Below are positions 32,606 to 41,363 of a stretch of DNA of 64,000 bases, one piece after another (the first letter of the stretch is position 1; every line of letters begins with the position of its first letter). The stretch is from Microbacterium binotii (GTDB lineage: Bacteria; Actinomycetota; Actinomycetes; Actinomycetales; Microbacteriaceae): positions 186,001 through 250,000 of the forward strand of contig NZ_CP090347.1 of assembly GCF_021398715.1 (NCBI RefSeq), in the 5' to 3' direction. Position numbers and translations under genes: made by a program. The notes below the pieces were generated by a model. That model was not told the DNA's origin, searched no databases, and saw nothing but the letters and a program-made list of their open reading frames with translations.

Positions 32606-35600
32606 GTGTCACATCTGGCAGTCCTCAGCCTGAAGAACCGCGCCCTCATCGCGCTCATCACGATCGTCGCGGCGATCTTCGGCTCGCTCGCGCTCACGAG
32701 CCTCAAGCAGGAGCTCATCCCGTCGGTGGAGTTCCCGCAGCTGTCGATCCTGTCGACCTATCCCGGCGCTTCGCCCGAGGTCGTCTCCAACGACGTCTCG
32801 ACACCGATCGAGACGGCGATCCAGGGCGTGCCCGGCCTCGAGTCGACGACGGCGACGAGCACCACGAACGCCTCGATCGTGCGCGCCTCGTTCACGTACG
32901 GCACCAATCTCGCCACCGCAGAGCAGAAGATCAGCCTCGCGATCGGCCGCATCAAGGACCAGCTGCCGACAGGTGTCGAGCCCAACGTCATCTCCGTCTC
33001 GATCGATGACCTGCCCGTCATCCAGCTCGCAGTCACGGGCTACAGCGACGCGCAGGCGATCCAGGACAAGCTCGAGTCCGCCGTCATCCCCGAGATCCAG
33101 GATCTCGCCGGCGTCAACGCCGCGCAGATCGTCGGCGGCATCGGCAAGCGTGTGGTCATCACCCCGGATGCGGCGCAGCTGGCCGCATCCGGCTTCACGC
33201 AGCAGGCGATCACGGACGCACTCGACAAGAACGGCGTTCTCTTCCCGGGCGGTGCGATCACCGAGGGCGATCAGACGCTGACCGTGCAGACCGGCGCCAA
33301 GATCACGTCGGTCGACGAGCTCGCGGCGCTCCCTCTCGTGCCCACGGATGCGGCGCAGTTCGGCGCGGGCACCGTGACGATCGGCCAGGTCGCGACGGTC
33401 GCCGAGGCGGCCGACCCCGTCACCTCGCTCTCGCGGGTCAACGGGGAGCCGGCTCTGACGATCGCCGTCACCAAGCTCCCGGCGGCGAACACGGTCGACG
33501 TCTCCCGCGCGGTCACCGACGCACTGCCGCGCCTCAGCGACGCGCTCGGCGGTGACGCCCAGTTCTCCGTGGTCTTCGACCAGGCGCCCTACATCGAGCA
33601 GTCGATCGAGGCGCTGGCGCAGGAGGGGCTGCTCGGGCTCGTCTTCGCCGTTCTCGTCATCCTGATCTTCCTGCTGTCGGTGCGCGCGACGATCGTCACC
33701 GCGATCTCGATCCCGACCAGCGTGCTGATCACCTTCATCGGCATCCAGGCGTTCGGCTACTCGCTCAACATCCTGACCCTCGGTGCTCTGACCATCGCGA
33801 TCGGCCGCGTCGTCGACGACTCGATCGTCGTGATCGAGAACATCCGCCGCCACTACGTCGGCGACGCCGACAAACGCGCCTCGATCCTGCTCGCCGTGCG
33901 CGAGGTGGCGGCGGCGGTGACCGCATCCACGATCACGACCGTCGCGGTGTTCCTGCCGATCGCCTTCGTCGGAGACCTGACGGGCGAGCTCTTCCGTCCC
34001 TTCGCGTTGACGGTTACCCTCGCGATGGTCGCATCGCTGTTCGTGTCGCTCACGATCGTGCCCGTGCTCGCGTACTGGTTCCTGAAGCCCGGTAAGCCGG
34101 TGCAGGGACCCGACGGCGAGAGCATCGACCCGGAGGATCCCTCCGCGCCGCCCTCGCGCCTGCAGAAGGCGTACCTGCCGGTGCTCTCCTGGACGCTCAA
34201 GCACTCGTGGGTGACGCTCGGACTCGCCCTGCTCGTCCTGGTCGGCACCGGCGCGCTCGCCCCGCTGATGAAGACGAACTTCCTCGGCGACTCCGGTCAG
34301 AACACGCTGACCATCACGCAGACGCTGGGTCCGGCCGCCAGCCTCGACGCGGAGGACGCCGCGGCGTCCCGCGTGGAGGAGACCCTCAAGGGCGTCGACG
34401 GCATCGAGACCGTGCAGGTCTCGATCGGCTCGAGCGGCTCCGCCGTGCGCGATGCGTTCTCCGGCGGCAGCGGTGGCATCACCTACTCGATCACGACGGA
34501 TGCGGGAGCCGACCAGCTCGCCCTCCGCGACCGCGTGCAGTCCGCCCTGGCCGATCTCGACGACGTGGGCACCATCGCGCTCGCCTCCTCCGGCGGCGGC
34601 TTCGGCTCGAGCGACATCGAGATCGATGTGACCGCGCCGGACCAGCAGACGCTGCAGGAGGCGACGGATGCGGTGCAGTCGGGCCTCGAGGGCAAGGACG
34701 GCATCTCGCAGGTCACGAGCAACCTCTCCGCATCGTTGCCCTACATCGCCGTGACGGTGGACCGGGATGCGGCCGCTGCCCGCGGCCTCTCTGAGGTCGC
34801 CGTCGGCGGGCTCGTCTCCGGCACCATGCAGCCTCGCCAGGTCGGCTCGGTCGAGATCGACGGCACCTCGCTGACGGTGTACCTCGCCGCATCCCAGGTC
34901 CCGGTCACGATCGATGATCTGCGAGCACTCACCATCCCGAGCGTCGGCGGCGTGGTGCGGCTCGACGAGATCGCGACGGTCGAGCAGAGCCAGGGGCCCA
35001 CCTCGATCACGACCGAGCGCGGTCAGCGCACGGCCACGGTCACCGTCACCCCGTCGGGCGACGACCTGACCTCGGCGAACGCGACCGTCAACAAGGCGCT
35101 CGCCGACGTGTCGCTGCCGACGGGGGCCGACGCCTCGCTCGGCGGTGTCGTGACCCAGCAGAGCGACGCGTTCACGCAGCTGGGCCTCGCGATGCTCGCG
35201 GCCATCCTGATCGTCTACATCGTCATGGTCGCGACCTTCAAGTCACTGCGTCAGCCGCTGCTGCTGCTGGTTTCCGTGCCGTTCGCGGCGACCGGCGCCA
35301 TCCTGTTGCAGATCGCGACGGGTGTGCCGCTGGGAGTGGCCTCGCTGATCGGTGTGCTGATGCTCATCGGCATCGTGGTGACGAACGCGATCGTGCTCGT
35401 CGACCTGGTCAACCAGTACCGCGAGAAGGGGCTGAACGCCCACGACGCGACGGTCGCGGGCGGCTCACGCAGACTCCGTCCCATCCTGATGACGGCGGCG
35501 GCGACGATCTTCGCGCTCACGCCGATGGCGTTGGGGATCACGGGCCACGGCGGCTTCATCTCGCAGCCGTTGGCCATCGTGGTCATCGGCGGATTGGTCT

Positions 35601-35770
35601 CGTCGACGGTGCTGACACTGCTCGTGCTGCCGACGCTCTACAACCTCGTCGAGGGTGCGAAAGAGCGCCGGCGTTCGCGGCGCGCCGGCGACGAATCGGC
35701 ATCCGGCTCGCCCGGGACCGCCGGGGAACCCGATGCTCCGACGACCCGGCGGGCGCTGCGAGGGTCGTGA
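32606..35770 (+). CDS. RND family efflux transporter (SwrC/AcrB-like)
   Basis: A 1054-residue inner-membrane exporter with the RND layout: span 1 after LAVLSLKNRALIALI, a large extracytoplasmic loop, six spans (about 340-520), a second loop, and a final set of spans (about 870-1010). GRVVDDSIVVIENI is the conserved proton-relay motif D-D of span 4. No membrane fusion protein or outer membrane channel gene is adjacent, as expected in a Gram-positive. The GTG start follows weak ribosome pairing. Its last 188 bp overlap a convergent gene. Confidence 0.93.
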   Translation: MSHLAVLSLKNRALIALITIVAAIFGSLALTSLKQELIPSVEFPQLSILSTYPGASPEVVSNDVSTPIETAIQGVPGLESTTATSTTNASIVRASFTYGTNLATAEQKISLAIGRIKDQLPTGVEPNVISVSIDDLPVIQLAVTGYSDAQAIQDKLESAVIPEIQDLAGVNAAQIVGGIGKRVVITPDAAQLAASGFTQQAITDALDKNGVLFPGGAITEGDQTLTVQTGAKITSVDELAALPLVPTDAAQFGAGTVTIGQVATVAEAADPVTSLSRVNGEPALTIAVTKLPAANTVDVSRAVTDALPRLSDALGGDAQFSVVFDQAPYIEQSIEALAQEGLLGLVFAVLVILIFLLSVRATIVTAISIPTSVLITFIGIQAFGYSLNILTLGALTIAIGRVVDDSIVVIENIRRHYVGDADKRASILLAVREVAAAVTASTITTVAVFLPIAFVGDLTGELFRPFALTVTLAMVASLFVSLTIVPVLAYWFLKPGKPVQGPDGESIDPEDPSAPPSRLQKAYLPVLSWTLKHSWVTLGLALLVLVGTGALAPLMKTNFLGDSGQNTLTITQTLGPAASLDAEDAAASRVEETLKGVDGIETVQVSIGSSGSAVRDAFSGGSGGITYSITTDAGADQLALRDRVQSALADLDDVGTIALASSGGGFGSSDIEIDVTAPDQQTLQEATDAVQSGLEGKDGISQVTSNLSASLPYIAVTVDRDAAAARGLSEVAVGGLVSGTMQPRQVGSVEIDGTSLTVYLAASQVPVTIDDLRALTIPSVGGVVRLDEIATVEQSQGPTSITTERGQRTATVTVTPSGDDLTSANATVNKALADVSLPTGADASLGGVVTQQSDAFTQLGLAMLAAILIVYIVMVATFKSLRQPLLLLVSVPFAATGAILLQIATGVPLGVASLIGVLMLIGIVVTNAIVLVDLVNQYREKGLNAHDATVAGGSRRLRPILMTAAATIFALTPMALGITGHGGFISQPLAIVVIGGLVSSTVLTLLVLPTLYNLVEGAKERRRSRRAGDESASGSPGTAGEPDAPTTRRALRGS

Positions 35771-36563
35771 CCTCGAGGGCGACCGACGATTCGTCATCGG
35801 ACACCGTGGCGCGGGTGACGAGCGTCGGCTCCGTCGACGCCGACGCGGGCACCGCCGGCTCGGCCTGAGCCGCGGGTGAGGCGCACGCGGCCAGAGCACT
35901 GAGGAACACGCCCGACCAGCCGAACATCGCGCTGAAGGCGATGACCTCGAACAGGGCGAGGTTGATCGTGCCCGCGACGAAGACCCAGGCTCCGGCGAAC
36001 AGGCCGACGAACACGAATCCCGTCGTGAGCACCAGTCGCTTCGGGAAACGGTGCATCATGAACGGGCTCGTCAGGAGGAGTCCCGCGAAGCCGAGGACCA
36101 TCGCGGCGGCGACCCGATCGTGGACGAATCCGTTGGTCGTCAGCGGCACGCATCCCACCAGGGCGAGGTTGGCGCCGACGACGGAGAAGAGGATGCGGGC
36201 GGTCGTCGCCGTGCCGCGGCGCACACGCGTCCCCTCCAGCGGACGGAGCTGACGCGCGGCGGCGCGTGCGAACAGCAGCACGGTGGAGCCGCCGAGGATG
36301 AGCGTGCCGTTGAAGAACATCGCCGACGCGTCGCCGTACGTGCCGAGCTCGCTGAAATGCAGCCGCCACCACTGCGGATTCGTCGTCGTCGCGATGGAGA
36401 TCCCGAGCCCGGTGAGCAGGATCGTCAGCGCCAGCACGGCGAGAGGCAGTGCGTCCGCCCGCAGGAGCCCGGCCACCGCCCGGTGCAGCCGCACGCGCGG
36501 TGGCGTGGGGTCTGCCCCGCTGAGGCTCGAAGCAGGAAACGACGCGAATACGGTACGCAGCAT
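35583..36563 (-). CDS. DUF998-like six-span membrane protein with antisense-coded tail
   Basis: A 326-residue protein whose first ~245 residues contain six to seven spans with the DUF998 pattern (HFSELGTYGDASAMFFNGTLILGG near the start, FVHDRVAAAMVLGFAGLLL later). Function unknown. After a Pro/Ser/Ala stretch the last ~60 residues are basic and low-complexity and are encoded opposite the 3' end of the RND gene, so they may be run-on sequence after loss of an earlier stop. The ATG at 36563 follows GGAGGG. Confidence 0.75.
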   Translation of the reverse strand: MLRTVFASFPASSLSGADPTPPRVRLHRAVAGLLRADALPLAVLALTILLTGLGISIATTTNPQWWRLHFSELGTYGDASAMFFNGTLILGGSTVLLFARAAARQLRPLEGTRVRRGTATTARILFSVVGANLALVGCVPLTTNGFVHDRVAAAMVLGFAGLLLTSPFMMHRFPKRLVLTTGFVFVGLFAGAWVFVAGTINLALFEVIAFSAMFGWSGVFLSALAACASPAAQAEPAVPASASTEPTLVTRATVSDDESSVALEVTTLAAPAGSSEHRVPRRSRASRMPIRRRRAANAGALSHPRRGCRASAARAVSAPSTRPIRR

Positions 36564-36768
36564 GCGGGTACCCTCCACCCAGACGGACACCGATCCAGCC
36601 GGTGGAAACGTGGAGCCCCTTGCACGCACCGGCTGGCGAGCAGCTCAGCCGGTCGGCGTCGCCGCAGCGGCCGAAACCGCTGGGGTCAACGATATCCGTC
36701 GGAGGTTACCGACAACCCCGATGCGTGTTACCGGCGGACGCGGAACGGAGCGTTCGTCTGTGCCGACC

Positions 36769-36826
36769 GAGCATCCGTTCGTCGAGCGAGCATCCGATCG
36801 TGTGCTCACTCGACGAACGAATGCTC
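36769..36826. repeat. Inverted repeat C near aldose epimerase 3' end
   Basis: Twenty-four-nt arms (36769-36792 and 36803-36826) match at 22 positions around a 10-nt loop; core CGTTCGTCGAG. It begins 25 bp past the stop of the minus-strand epimerase gene, so terminator activity is possible. A CCAGCCGGTG inverted repeat (36595-36604 with 36627-36636) lies in the same spacer, nearer the DUF998 start. Confidence 0.7.
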
Positions 36827-36850
36827 ACTCGCGGGGCTCAGTCAGGCGTT

Positions 36851-37759
36851 TCAGGGGCGTGTGAGGGAGATGCCCCACTCGAGTTCCCACGTCTCACCGG
36901 GCTCGAGCCAACGCAGATCGCGGCCCGAGTTCAGAGCGTCGGCCGGGGCGGTCATCGGCTCGATCGCGACAGCGACCTCCTGGCCCGGGTAGCGGTCGGT
37001 CGTGAAGACCTGCAGGTACTCGAACCCGGCGCCGGCCCAGAGCTCGAGGCGGCGGCCGTCCGGGGCGTGGAGCACGCCGCGAACGCGGCCGTCCGCACCA
37101 CGGCGGAGCGTCGAGTAGGCGGTGTCGAGCGTGAGGTCTCCGACCCGGCGCGGGGTGCGCAGGTCGCGCGCCGCGTCCACGGGCTCCTCCGCGATCGGCA
37201 GGTTGCGCTCGTCGAGGCGGAACCACGTCGCCGCGTCCACCTCGAGGCGCAGCTCTGCGGTGGGCACGTCTGCGATGCAGAGGTACGGATGCGTGCCGAG
37301 CGCGACAGGTGCCGCATCCGCTCCGACATTCGTGATCTGGTGCAGGACGTCCAGGCCGTCGTCGGTCAGGGCGTAGGTGACGCGGGTGGCGAGATGGAAG
37401 GGGTAGCCGGTCTGGGGGAAGACATCGGCCTCGAGCGTCACGGCGTCGGTCTCGGCGCCTACGACCCGGTACGGGGCGAAGCGCAGGAGCCCGTGCGAGG
37501 CGTTGCCGAGCTTGGGCTCGGTGAGCGCGAGCTGGTAGTCGGTGCCGCGCTGCGACCAGCGCCCGTCGCGCACCCTGTTGGGCCAGGGCACGAGGACGAC
37601 CCCGGATGCGGCGGGCGTCGGTGCGGTGTCGGGATAGTGCGGAACGAGGTCGACCCCATCGATCCGCAACGCCCGCAGGGAGGCCCCGACCTCGGTGATC
37701 TCGGCCGATCCGTTCGACGACGACAGGCGGTGACGGACTCCGGTCGGATCGGCGCTCAT
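36851..37759 (-). CDS. Aldose 1-epimerase family protein
   Basis: Galactose mutarotase-like enzyme of 302 residues that would interconvert sugar anomers. The family patterns LVPWPNRVRDGRW, SHGLLRFAPYRV (catalytic-region His), LGTHPYLCIADVP (second His) and EPMTAPADALNSGRDLRWLEPGETW (general base Glu) are all present. TACGCT ends six bases before the ATG at 37759; the GGGAGG between them would be too close to serve as ribosome site, so a leaderless start explains it. Sugar specificity is unknown. Confidence 0.93.
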   Translation of the reverse strand: MSADPTGVRHRLSSSNGSAEITEVGASLRALRIDGVDLVPHYPDTAPTPAASGVVLVPWPNRVRDGRWSQRGTDYQLALTEPKLGNASHGLLRFAPYRVVGAETDAVTLEADVFPQTGYPFHLATRVTYALTDDGLDVLHQITNVGADAAPVALGTHPYLCIADVPTAELRLEVDAATWFRLDERNLPIAEEPVDAARDLRTPRRVGDLTLDTAYSTLRRGADGRVRGVLHAPDGRRLELWAGAGFEYLQVFTTDRYPGQEVAVAIEPMTAPADALNSGRDLRWLEPGETWELEWGISLTRP

Positions 37760-37861
37760 CCTCCCAGCGTAGTCACGTGAGGCACTTTCCCAGCCGTGTG
37801 GGTTACTCTGGAATGTCGGCTCTGGACACCGCGTGGTGCGCGGATGGGTTTGTGAGTCCAT

Positions 37862-37977
37862 GGGGCCGATGGTGAGCGCCGCTCGGCGCACATGACCATC
37901 ATCGAAAATGGCCCCGGCCGACGGTAGTCCGGGTATGCCCGCGTTCTGAGCGGGTGCTGTTCTCGTGCGAAGAGAAC
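37862..37977 (+). ncRNA. Structured leader of the DEAD-box helicase mRNA
   Basis: The spacer before the helicase can fold into a compound helix: GGGGCC (37862-37867) pairs with 37910-37915, GATGGT (37868-37873) with 37895-37900 and GCGCC (37876-37880) with 37885-37889. Two further hairpins follow, CCCGC/GCGGG (37938-37954) and GTTCTC/GAGAAC (37959-37977). The last ends 16 bp before the ATG. Cold-shock or autoregulatory control is plausible for a helicase leader; no known RNA family was recognised. Confidence 0.5.
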
Positions 37978-37993
37978 CCAGGAAGAATCACCC

Positions 37994-40129
37994 ATGCCCA
38001 AGAACAAGAAGCCCGCCGGCGGACGTCCGGCCAAGAACTTCGAGCCCCGCTACGGCACGAAGACCTCGTTCCAGGACCGCAAGCGTCGTCCGGGCGAGTC
38101 CTCGGCCGGCTCGACCGGCTCCAAGAGCCCCAACCACCGCGGCTACCGTGAGGATGCCGCTGAGTCGGCCCCCAAGCGCCGGTGGACCGCCGCTGAACGC
38201 GCCGGTCGCGACGAGGCCCGCGGCATCCGCGAGGGTCGCCCCGCCCGGTCGTTCGACGACCGCCCCGCCCGTCGTGACGGCGAGCGCCCCGCGCGTTCGT
38301 TCGACGATCGTCCCCGTCGTTCGTTCGATGACCGCCCGGCGCGCTCCTTCGACGACCGTCCGCGTCGTTCCTTCGATGACCGCCCGGCTCGTCGTGACGG
38401 CGAGCGCCCCGCGCGTTCGTTCGATGACCGTCCGCGTCGTTCGTTCGATGACCGTCCGGCGCGCTCCTTCGATGACCGTCCGGCTCGCCGTGACGGTGAC
38501 CGTCCGGCGCGTTCGTTCGACGACCGCCCCCGTCGTTCGTTCGATGACCGTCCGGCTCGCCGTGAGGGCGAGCGCCCCGCGCGTTCGTTCGACGACCGTC
38601 CGCGTCGTTCCTTCGACGACCGTCCGGCGCGTTCGTTCGACGACCGTCCCCGTCGTTCGTTCGATGACCGTCCGGCTCGCCGTGAGGGCGAGCGCCCCGC
38701 GCGTTCGTTCGATGACCGTCCGGCCCGTCGTGACGGTGACCGTCCGGCGCGTTCGTTCGACGACCGTCCCCGTCGTTCGTTCGATGACCGTCCGCGTCGC
38801 TCCTTCGACGACCGCCCCGCGCGCCGCGAGGGCGGCAGCCGTTCGGACTGGAATGCGACGGCCGCCAAGGCGCACGACCAGCACGTCGACGTCGTGCACG
38901 AGCGTCTCGAGGCCGAAGCCGTCCAGGCCGAGACCATCGAGGGGCAGGGCTTCGGTGAGCTCGGTCTCGGTCAGAACATCGTGAAGGTGCTCGCCGAGCT
39001 CGGCGCCCCCAGCCCGTTCCCGATCCAGTCCGCGACGATCCCCCCGATCCTCGAGGGGCGCGACGTGCTCGCCCGTGGCCGTACCGGCTCCGGCAAGACC
39101 ATCGCCTTCGGCGCGCCGCTGGTCGAGCGCATCCTGCGCGCGCAGGCGGGCACCCGTCGCGAGTTCGGCCGCCGACCCAAGGCGCTCATCCTCGCGCCCA
39201 CGCGTGAGCTCGCCCTGCAGATCGACCGCACCGTGCAGCCGATCGCCCGCAGCGTCGGCCTGTTCACCACGCAGATCTACGGCGGCGTGCCCCAGGCGCG
39301 CCAGGTCGGTGCGCTCAAGAAGGGCATCGACATCATCATCGGTACCCCCGGTCGCATCGAGGACCTCATCAACCAGGGCAAGCTCGATCTGTCCGAGGTG
39401 CAGGTCTCGGTGCTGGACGAGGCCGACCACATGGCGGAGCTCGGATTCGCCGAGCCCGTGCAGCGCATCCTGCGTCTGACGGGCGAGGGCAGCCAGAAGC
39501 TGCTGTTCTCCGCCACGCTCGACCGCGAGGTCGCGGCCCTCGTCGACGAGTTCCTCGTCGACCCTGCCGTCTACGAGGTCGCGGGTGAGACGCAGGAGAC
39601 CGGAACGATCGACCACCGCGTCTTCGTCGTCGACCACCGCGACAAGGCCGAGCTGCTCGCATCCCTCGTGGACCGCGACGGCAAGACGCTCGTCTTCTCG
39701 CGCACCCGCGCGTTCGCCGAGATGCTCGTCGAGAACTTCGAGGATGCCGGCATCTCCGCCGTCGCCCTGCACGGAGACCTCAACCAGGCCAAGCGCACGC
39801 GCAACCTGCAGCGCCTGACCGACGGCAAGGTCAACGTGCTGGTCGCCACCGACGTGGCGGCGCGCGGCATCCACGTCGACGACATCGACCTGGTCATCCA
39901 GGCCGACGCTCCTGATGAGTACAAGACGTACCTGCACCGCTCGGGCCGCACCGGCCGCGCCGGCCGCAGCGGTACCGTCGTCACCCTGGTGCCGCGTCAG
40001 CGCCGCCGTCGCATGACGGAGCTGCTCTCGCGCGCCGAGATCGACGCGCCGTTCGAAGAGGTGCGCCCCGGCGATGACGTCGTCGAGGAGGTCGCCGGGC
40101 GCCAGCTCGCCGACGTCGCCTCCGCCTGA
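37994..40129 (+). CDS. DEAD-box RNA helicase with long RSFDDRP-repeat N-terminus
   Basis: ATP-dependent RNA helicase of 711 residues. Residues 1-84 are basic; 85-280 are a disordered tandem array with 18 copies of RSFDDRP spaced by ARR(D/E)G(E/D)RP. The helicase core follows: Q motif PSPFPIQSATIP, Walker A GRTGSGKT (~362-369), PTRELALQ, TPGRI, DEAD (~475-478), SAT, then domain 2 with ATDVAARGI and HRSGRTGRAG. Arg/Asp/Phe-rich arrays can drive condensation with RNA, so a cold-shock or RNA-granule role is inferred. AGGAAGAA precedes the ATG. Confidence 0.94.
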   Translation: MPKNKKPAGGRPAKNFEPRYGTKTSFQDRKRRPGESSAGSTGSKSPNHRGYREDAAESAPKRRWTAAERAGRDEARGIREGRPARSFDDRPARRDGERPARSFDDRPRRSFDDRPARSFDDRPRRSFDDRPARRDGERPARSFDDRPRRSFDDRPARSFDDRPARRDGDRPARSFDDRPRRSFDDRPARREGERPARSFDDRPRRSFDDRPARSFDDRPRRSFDDRPARREGERPARSFDDRPARRDGDRPARSFDDRPRRSFDDRPRRSFDDRPARREGGSRSDWNATAAKAHDQHVDVVHERLEAEAVQAETIEGQGFGELGLGQNIVKVLAELGAPSPFPIQSATIPPILEGRDVLARGRTGSGKTIAFGAPLVERILRAQAGTRREFGRRPKALILAPTRELALQIDRTVQPIARSVGLFTTQIYGGVPQARQVGALKKGIDIIIGTPGRIEDLINQGKLDLSEVQVSVLDEADHMAELGFAEPVQRILRLTGEGSQKLLFSATLDREVAALVDEFLVDPAVYEVAGETQETGTIDHRVFVVDHRDKAELLASLVDRDGKTLVFSRTRAFAEMLVENFEDAGISAVALHGDLNQAKRTRNLQRLTDGKVNVLVATDVAARGIHVDDIDLVIQADAPDEYKTYLHRSGRTGRAGRSGTVVTLVPRQRRRRMTELLSRAEIDAPFEEVRPGDDVVEEVAGRQLADVASA
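38246..38834 (+). repeat. Tandem repeat array within the helicase gene
   Basis: About 590 bp of near-identical units of 24 bp (RSFDDRP plus R or A) with interspersed 24-bp ARRDGERP-type units. Synonymous changes (GAC/GAT, CGC/CGT) mark units as recently duplicated blocks. Such arrays expand and shrink by slippage or recombination, so copy number is probably strain-variable. Confidence 0.9.
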
Positions 40130-40140
40130 CGCCGAGTCGC

Positions 40141-40175
40141 GCAACGCCCCCTCGCCCCGTGCGAGGGGGCGTTGC
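40141..40175. terminator. Bidirectional terminator between helicase and radical SAM genes
   Basis: Perfect 14-bp stem (40141-40154 with 40162-40175) and a 7-nt loop, 12 bp past the helicase stop and 13 bp from the convergent radical SAM stop. High-GC stem without a T-run. Confidence 0.75.
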
Positions 40176-40187
40176 CGCGTCTGGGGC

Positions 40188-41255
40188 TCAGAACAGCCGC
40201 GCCGGCTGCGGCGCCGGACCGGTGGTGCGCACGGATGCGGCGGCCGGCGCCGCACGCGCGCCCGGGGCGACAGGACGCGCACGCACCGGCTCCTCCTCGT
40301 CGCGGCCGTCGAGCCCGTGCACCCGCAGCAGCGGTCGCACGCGCCGCGCGAGCCACTGGCGGTACGCCTTCGGGGCGCTCACCGACGCGCCCGGATACAG
40401 GCCCAGGTAGCTCGAGACGAGCTCCGGATGCTCACGTCGCAACCACGCCATGAACCAGGGCTTCACGCCGGGGCGCAGGTGCAGAGCGCCGTAGACGACG
40501 CGGATCGCCCCCGCCGCTCTGATCCGCCGCAGTGCGTCGTCGAGTGCCGCGATCGAGTCGGTCAGGTGCGGCATCACGGGCATGAGGAAGACCGTGACGC
40601 GAAAGCCCGCATCCGTCGCCGCGCGCACGGTATCGAGGCGGGCTTGTGCCGTCGGCGTGCCCGGTTCGACCGAACGCTGCAGATCGTCGTCGAAGAGGGC
40701 GATCGACATCGCGATGGACACCGGGACCTGCTCGTGCGCCCGCTGCAGCACCGGCAGGTCGCGGCGCAGCAGCGTCCCCTTCGTCAGCAGGGAGAAGGGG
40801 GTTCCGGATGCGGCCAGCGCGTCGATGATGCCGGGCATGAGTCGGTAGCGCCCCTCTGCACGCTGGTACGGGTCGGTGTTGGTGCCGAGGGCGACGTGCT
40901 CACGACCCCACGAGCTGCGGGCGAGCTCTCGCTCGAGCACCTCGGCGATGTTGACCTTCACCACGACCTGGGTGTCGAAGTCCCGACCCGCATCGAGGTC
41001 GAGGTACGTGTGCGTGCCGCGGGCGAAGCAGTACGTGCAGGCATGGCTGCACCCGCGGTACGGGTTGATGGTCCAGTCGAAGGGCATCGCCGACGAGCCG
41101 GGAACGTGATTCAGCGCAGAGCGTGCCGCGACCTCGTGGAAGGTCATGCCGGCGAACTCCGGCGTCGTCACCGAGCGCACGAGCCCCTCAAGCCGCTCCA
41201 TCCCGGGCAGCGCCGACGCATCCTCCTCGCCGACCTTCTGACCGTTCCACCGCAT
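40188..41255 (-). CDS. Radical SAM protein, Rv2578c family
   Basis: Iron-sulfur radical enzyme of unknown substrate. The 355 residues carry the cluster motif GCSHACTYCF (CxxxCxxC) near residue 75 in the family context INPYRGCSHACTYCFARGTHTYLDLD, plus VALGTNTDPYQRAEGRYRLM typical of the Rv2578c/SplB-related group. The promoter is unusually clear: TTGACA (41285-41290), 17-bp spacer, TCCACT (41262-41267), all on the minus strand, ending six bases before the ATG, so the mRNA is leaderless. The C-terminal 50 residues are Ala/Arg/Pro-rich. Confidence 0.93.
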   Translation of the reverse strand: MRWNGQKVGEEDASALPGMERLEGLVRSVTTPEFAGMTFHEVAARSALNHVPGSSAMPFDWTINPYRGCSHACTYCFARGTHTYLDLDAGRDFDTQVVVKVNIAEVLERELARSSWGREHVALGTNTDPYQRAEGRYRLMPGIIDALAASGTPFSLLTKGTLLRRDLPVLQRAHEQVPVSIAMSIALFDDDLQRSVEPGTPTAQARLDTVRAATDAGFRVTVFLMPVMPHLTDSIAALDDALRRIRAAGAIRVVYGALHLRPGVKPWFMAWLRREHPELVSSYLGLYPGASVSAPKAYRQWLARRVRPLLRVHGLDGRDEEEPVRARPVAPGARAAPAAASVRTTGPAPQPARLF

Positions 41256-41363
41256 GACGAAAGTGGAACAAAGATTCGAGTGGATGTCAACTCTTCGTGA
41301 AAAAGATTCGCACGGGAGTCTGATCCGACTCGCCGGCTGTGCAGGCGGGAGGCACAATAGAGC

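Noticed and set aside
32592-32606. LacI-like half palindrome (AAAGCGCTCCCG) at the RND start codon
   Set aside because: Only the AGCGCT core matches the beta-glucoside operators; it overlaps the start codon and lacks the flanking symmetry.
38246-38834. Regular DNA repeats resembling a CRISPR array
   Set aside because: Units are contiguous multiples of 24 bp in one open frame with no unique spacers and no cas genes; it is a protein-coding tandem repeat.
37988-40282. 764-codon minus-strand frame rich in Thr/Arg/Val opposite the helicase
   Set aside because: Its apparent repeats mirror the RSFDDRP units on the other strand; no independent coding evidence.
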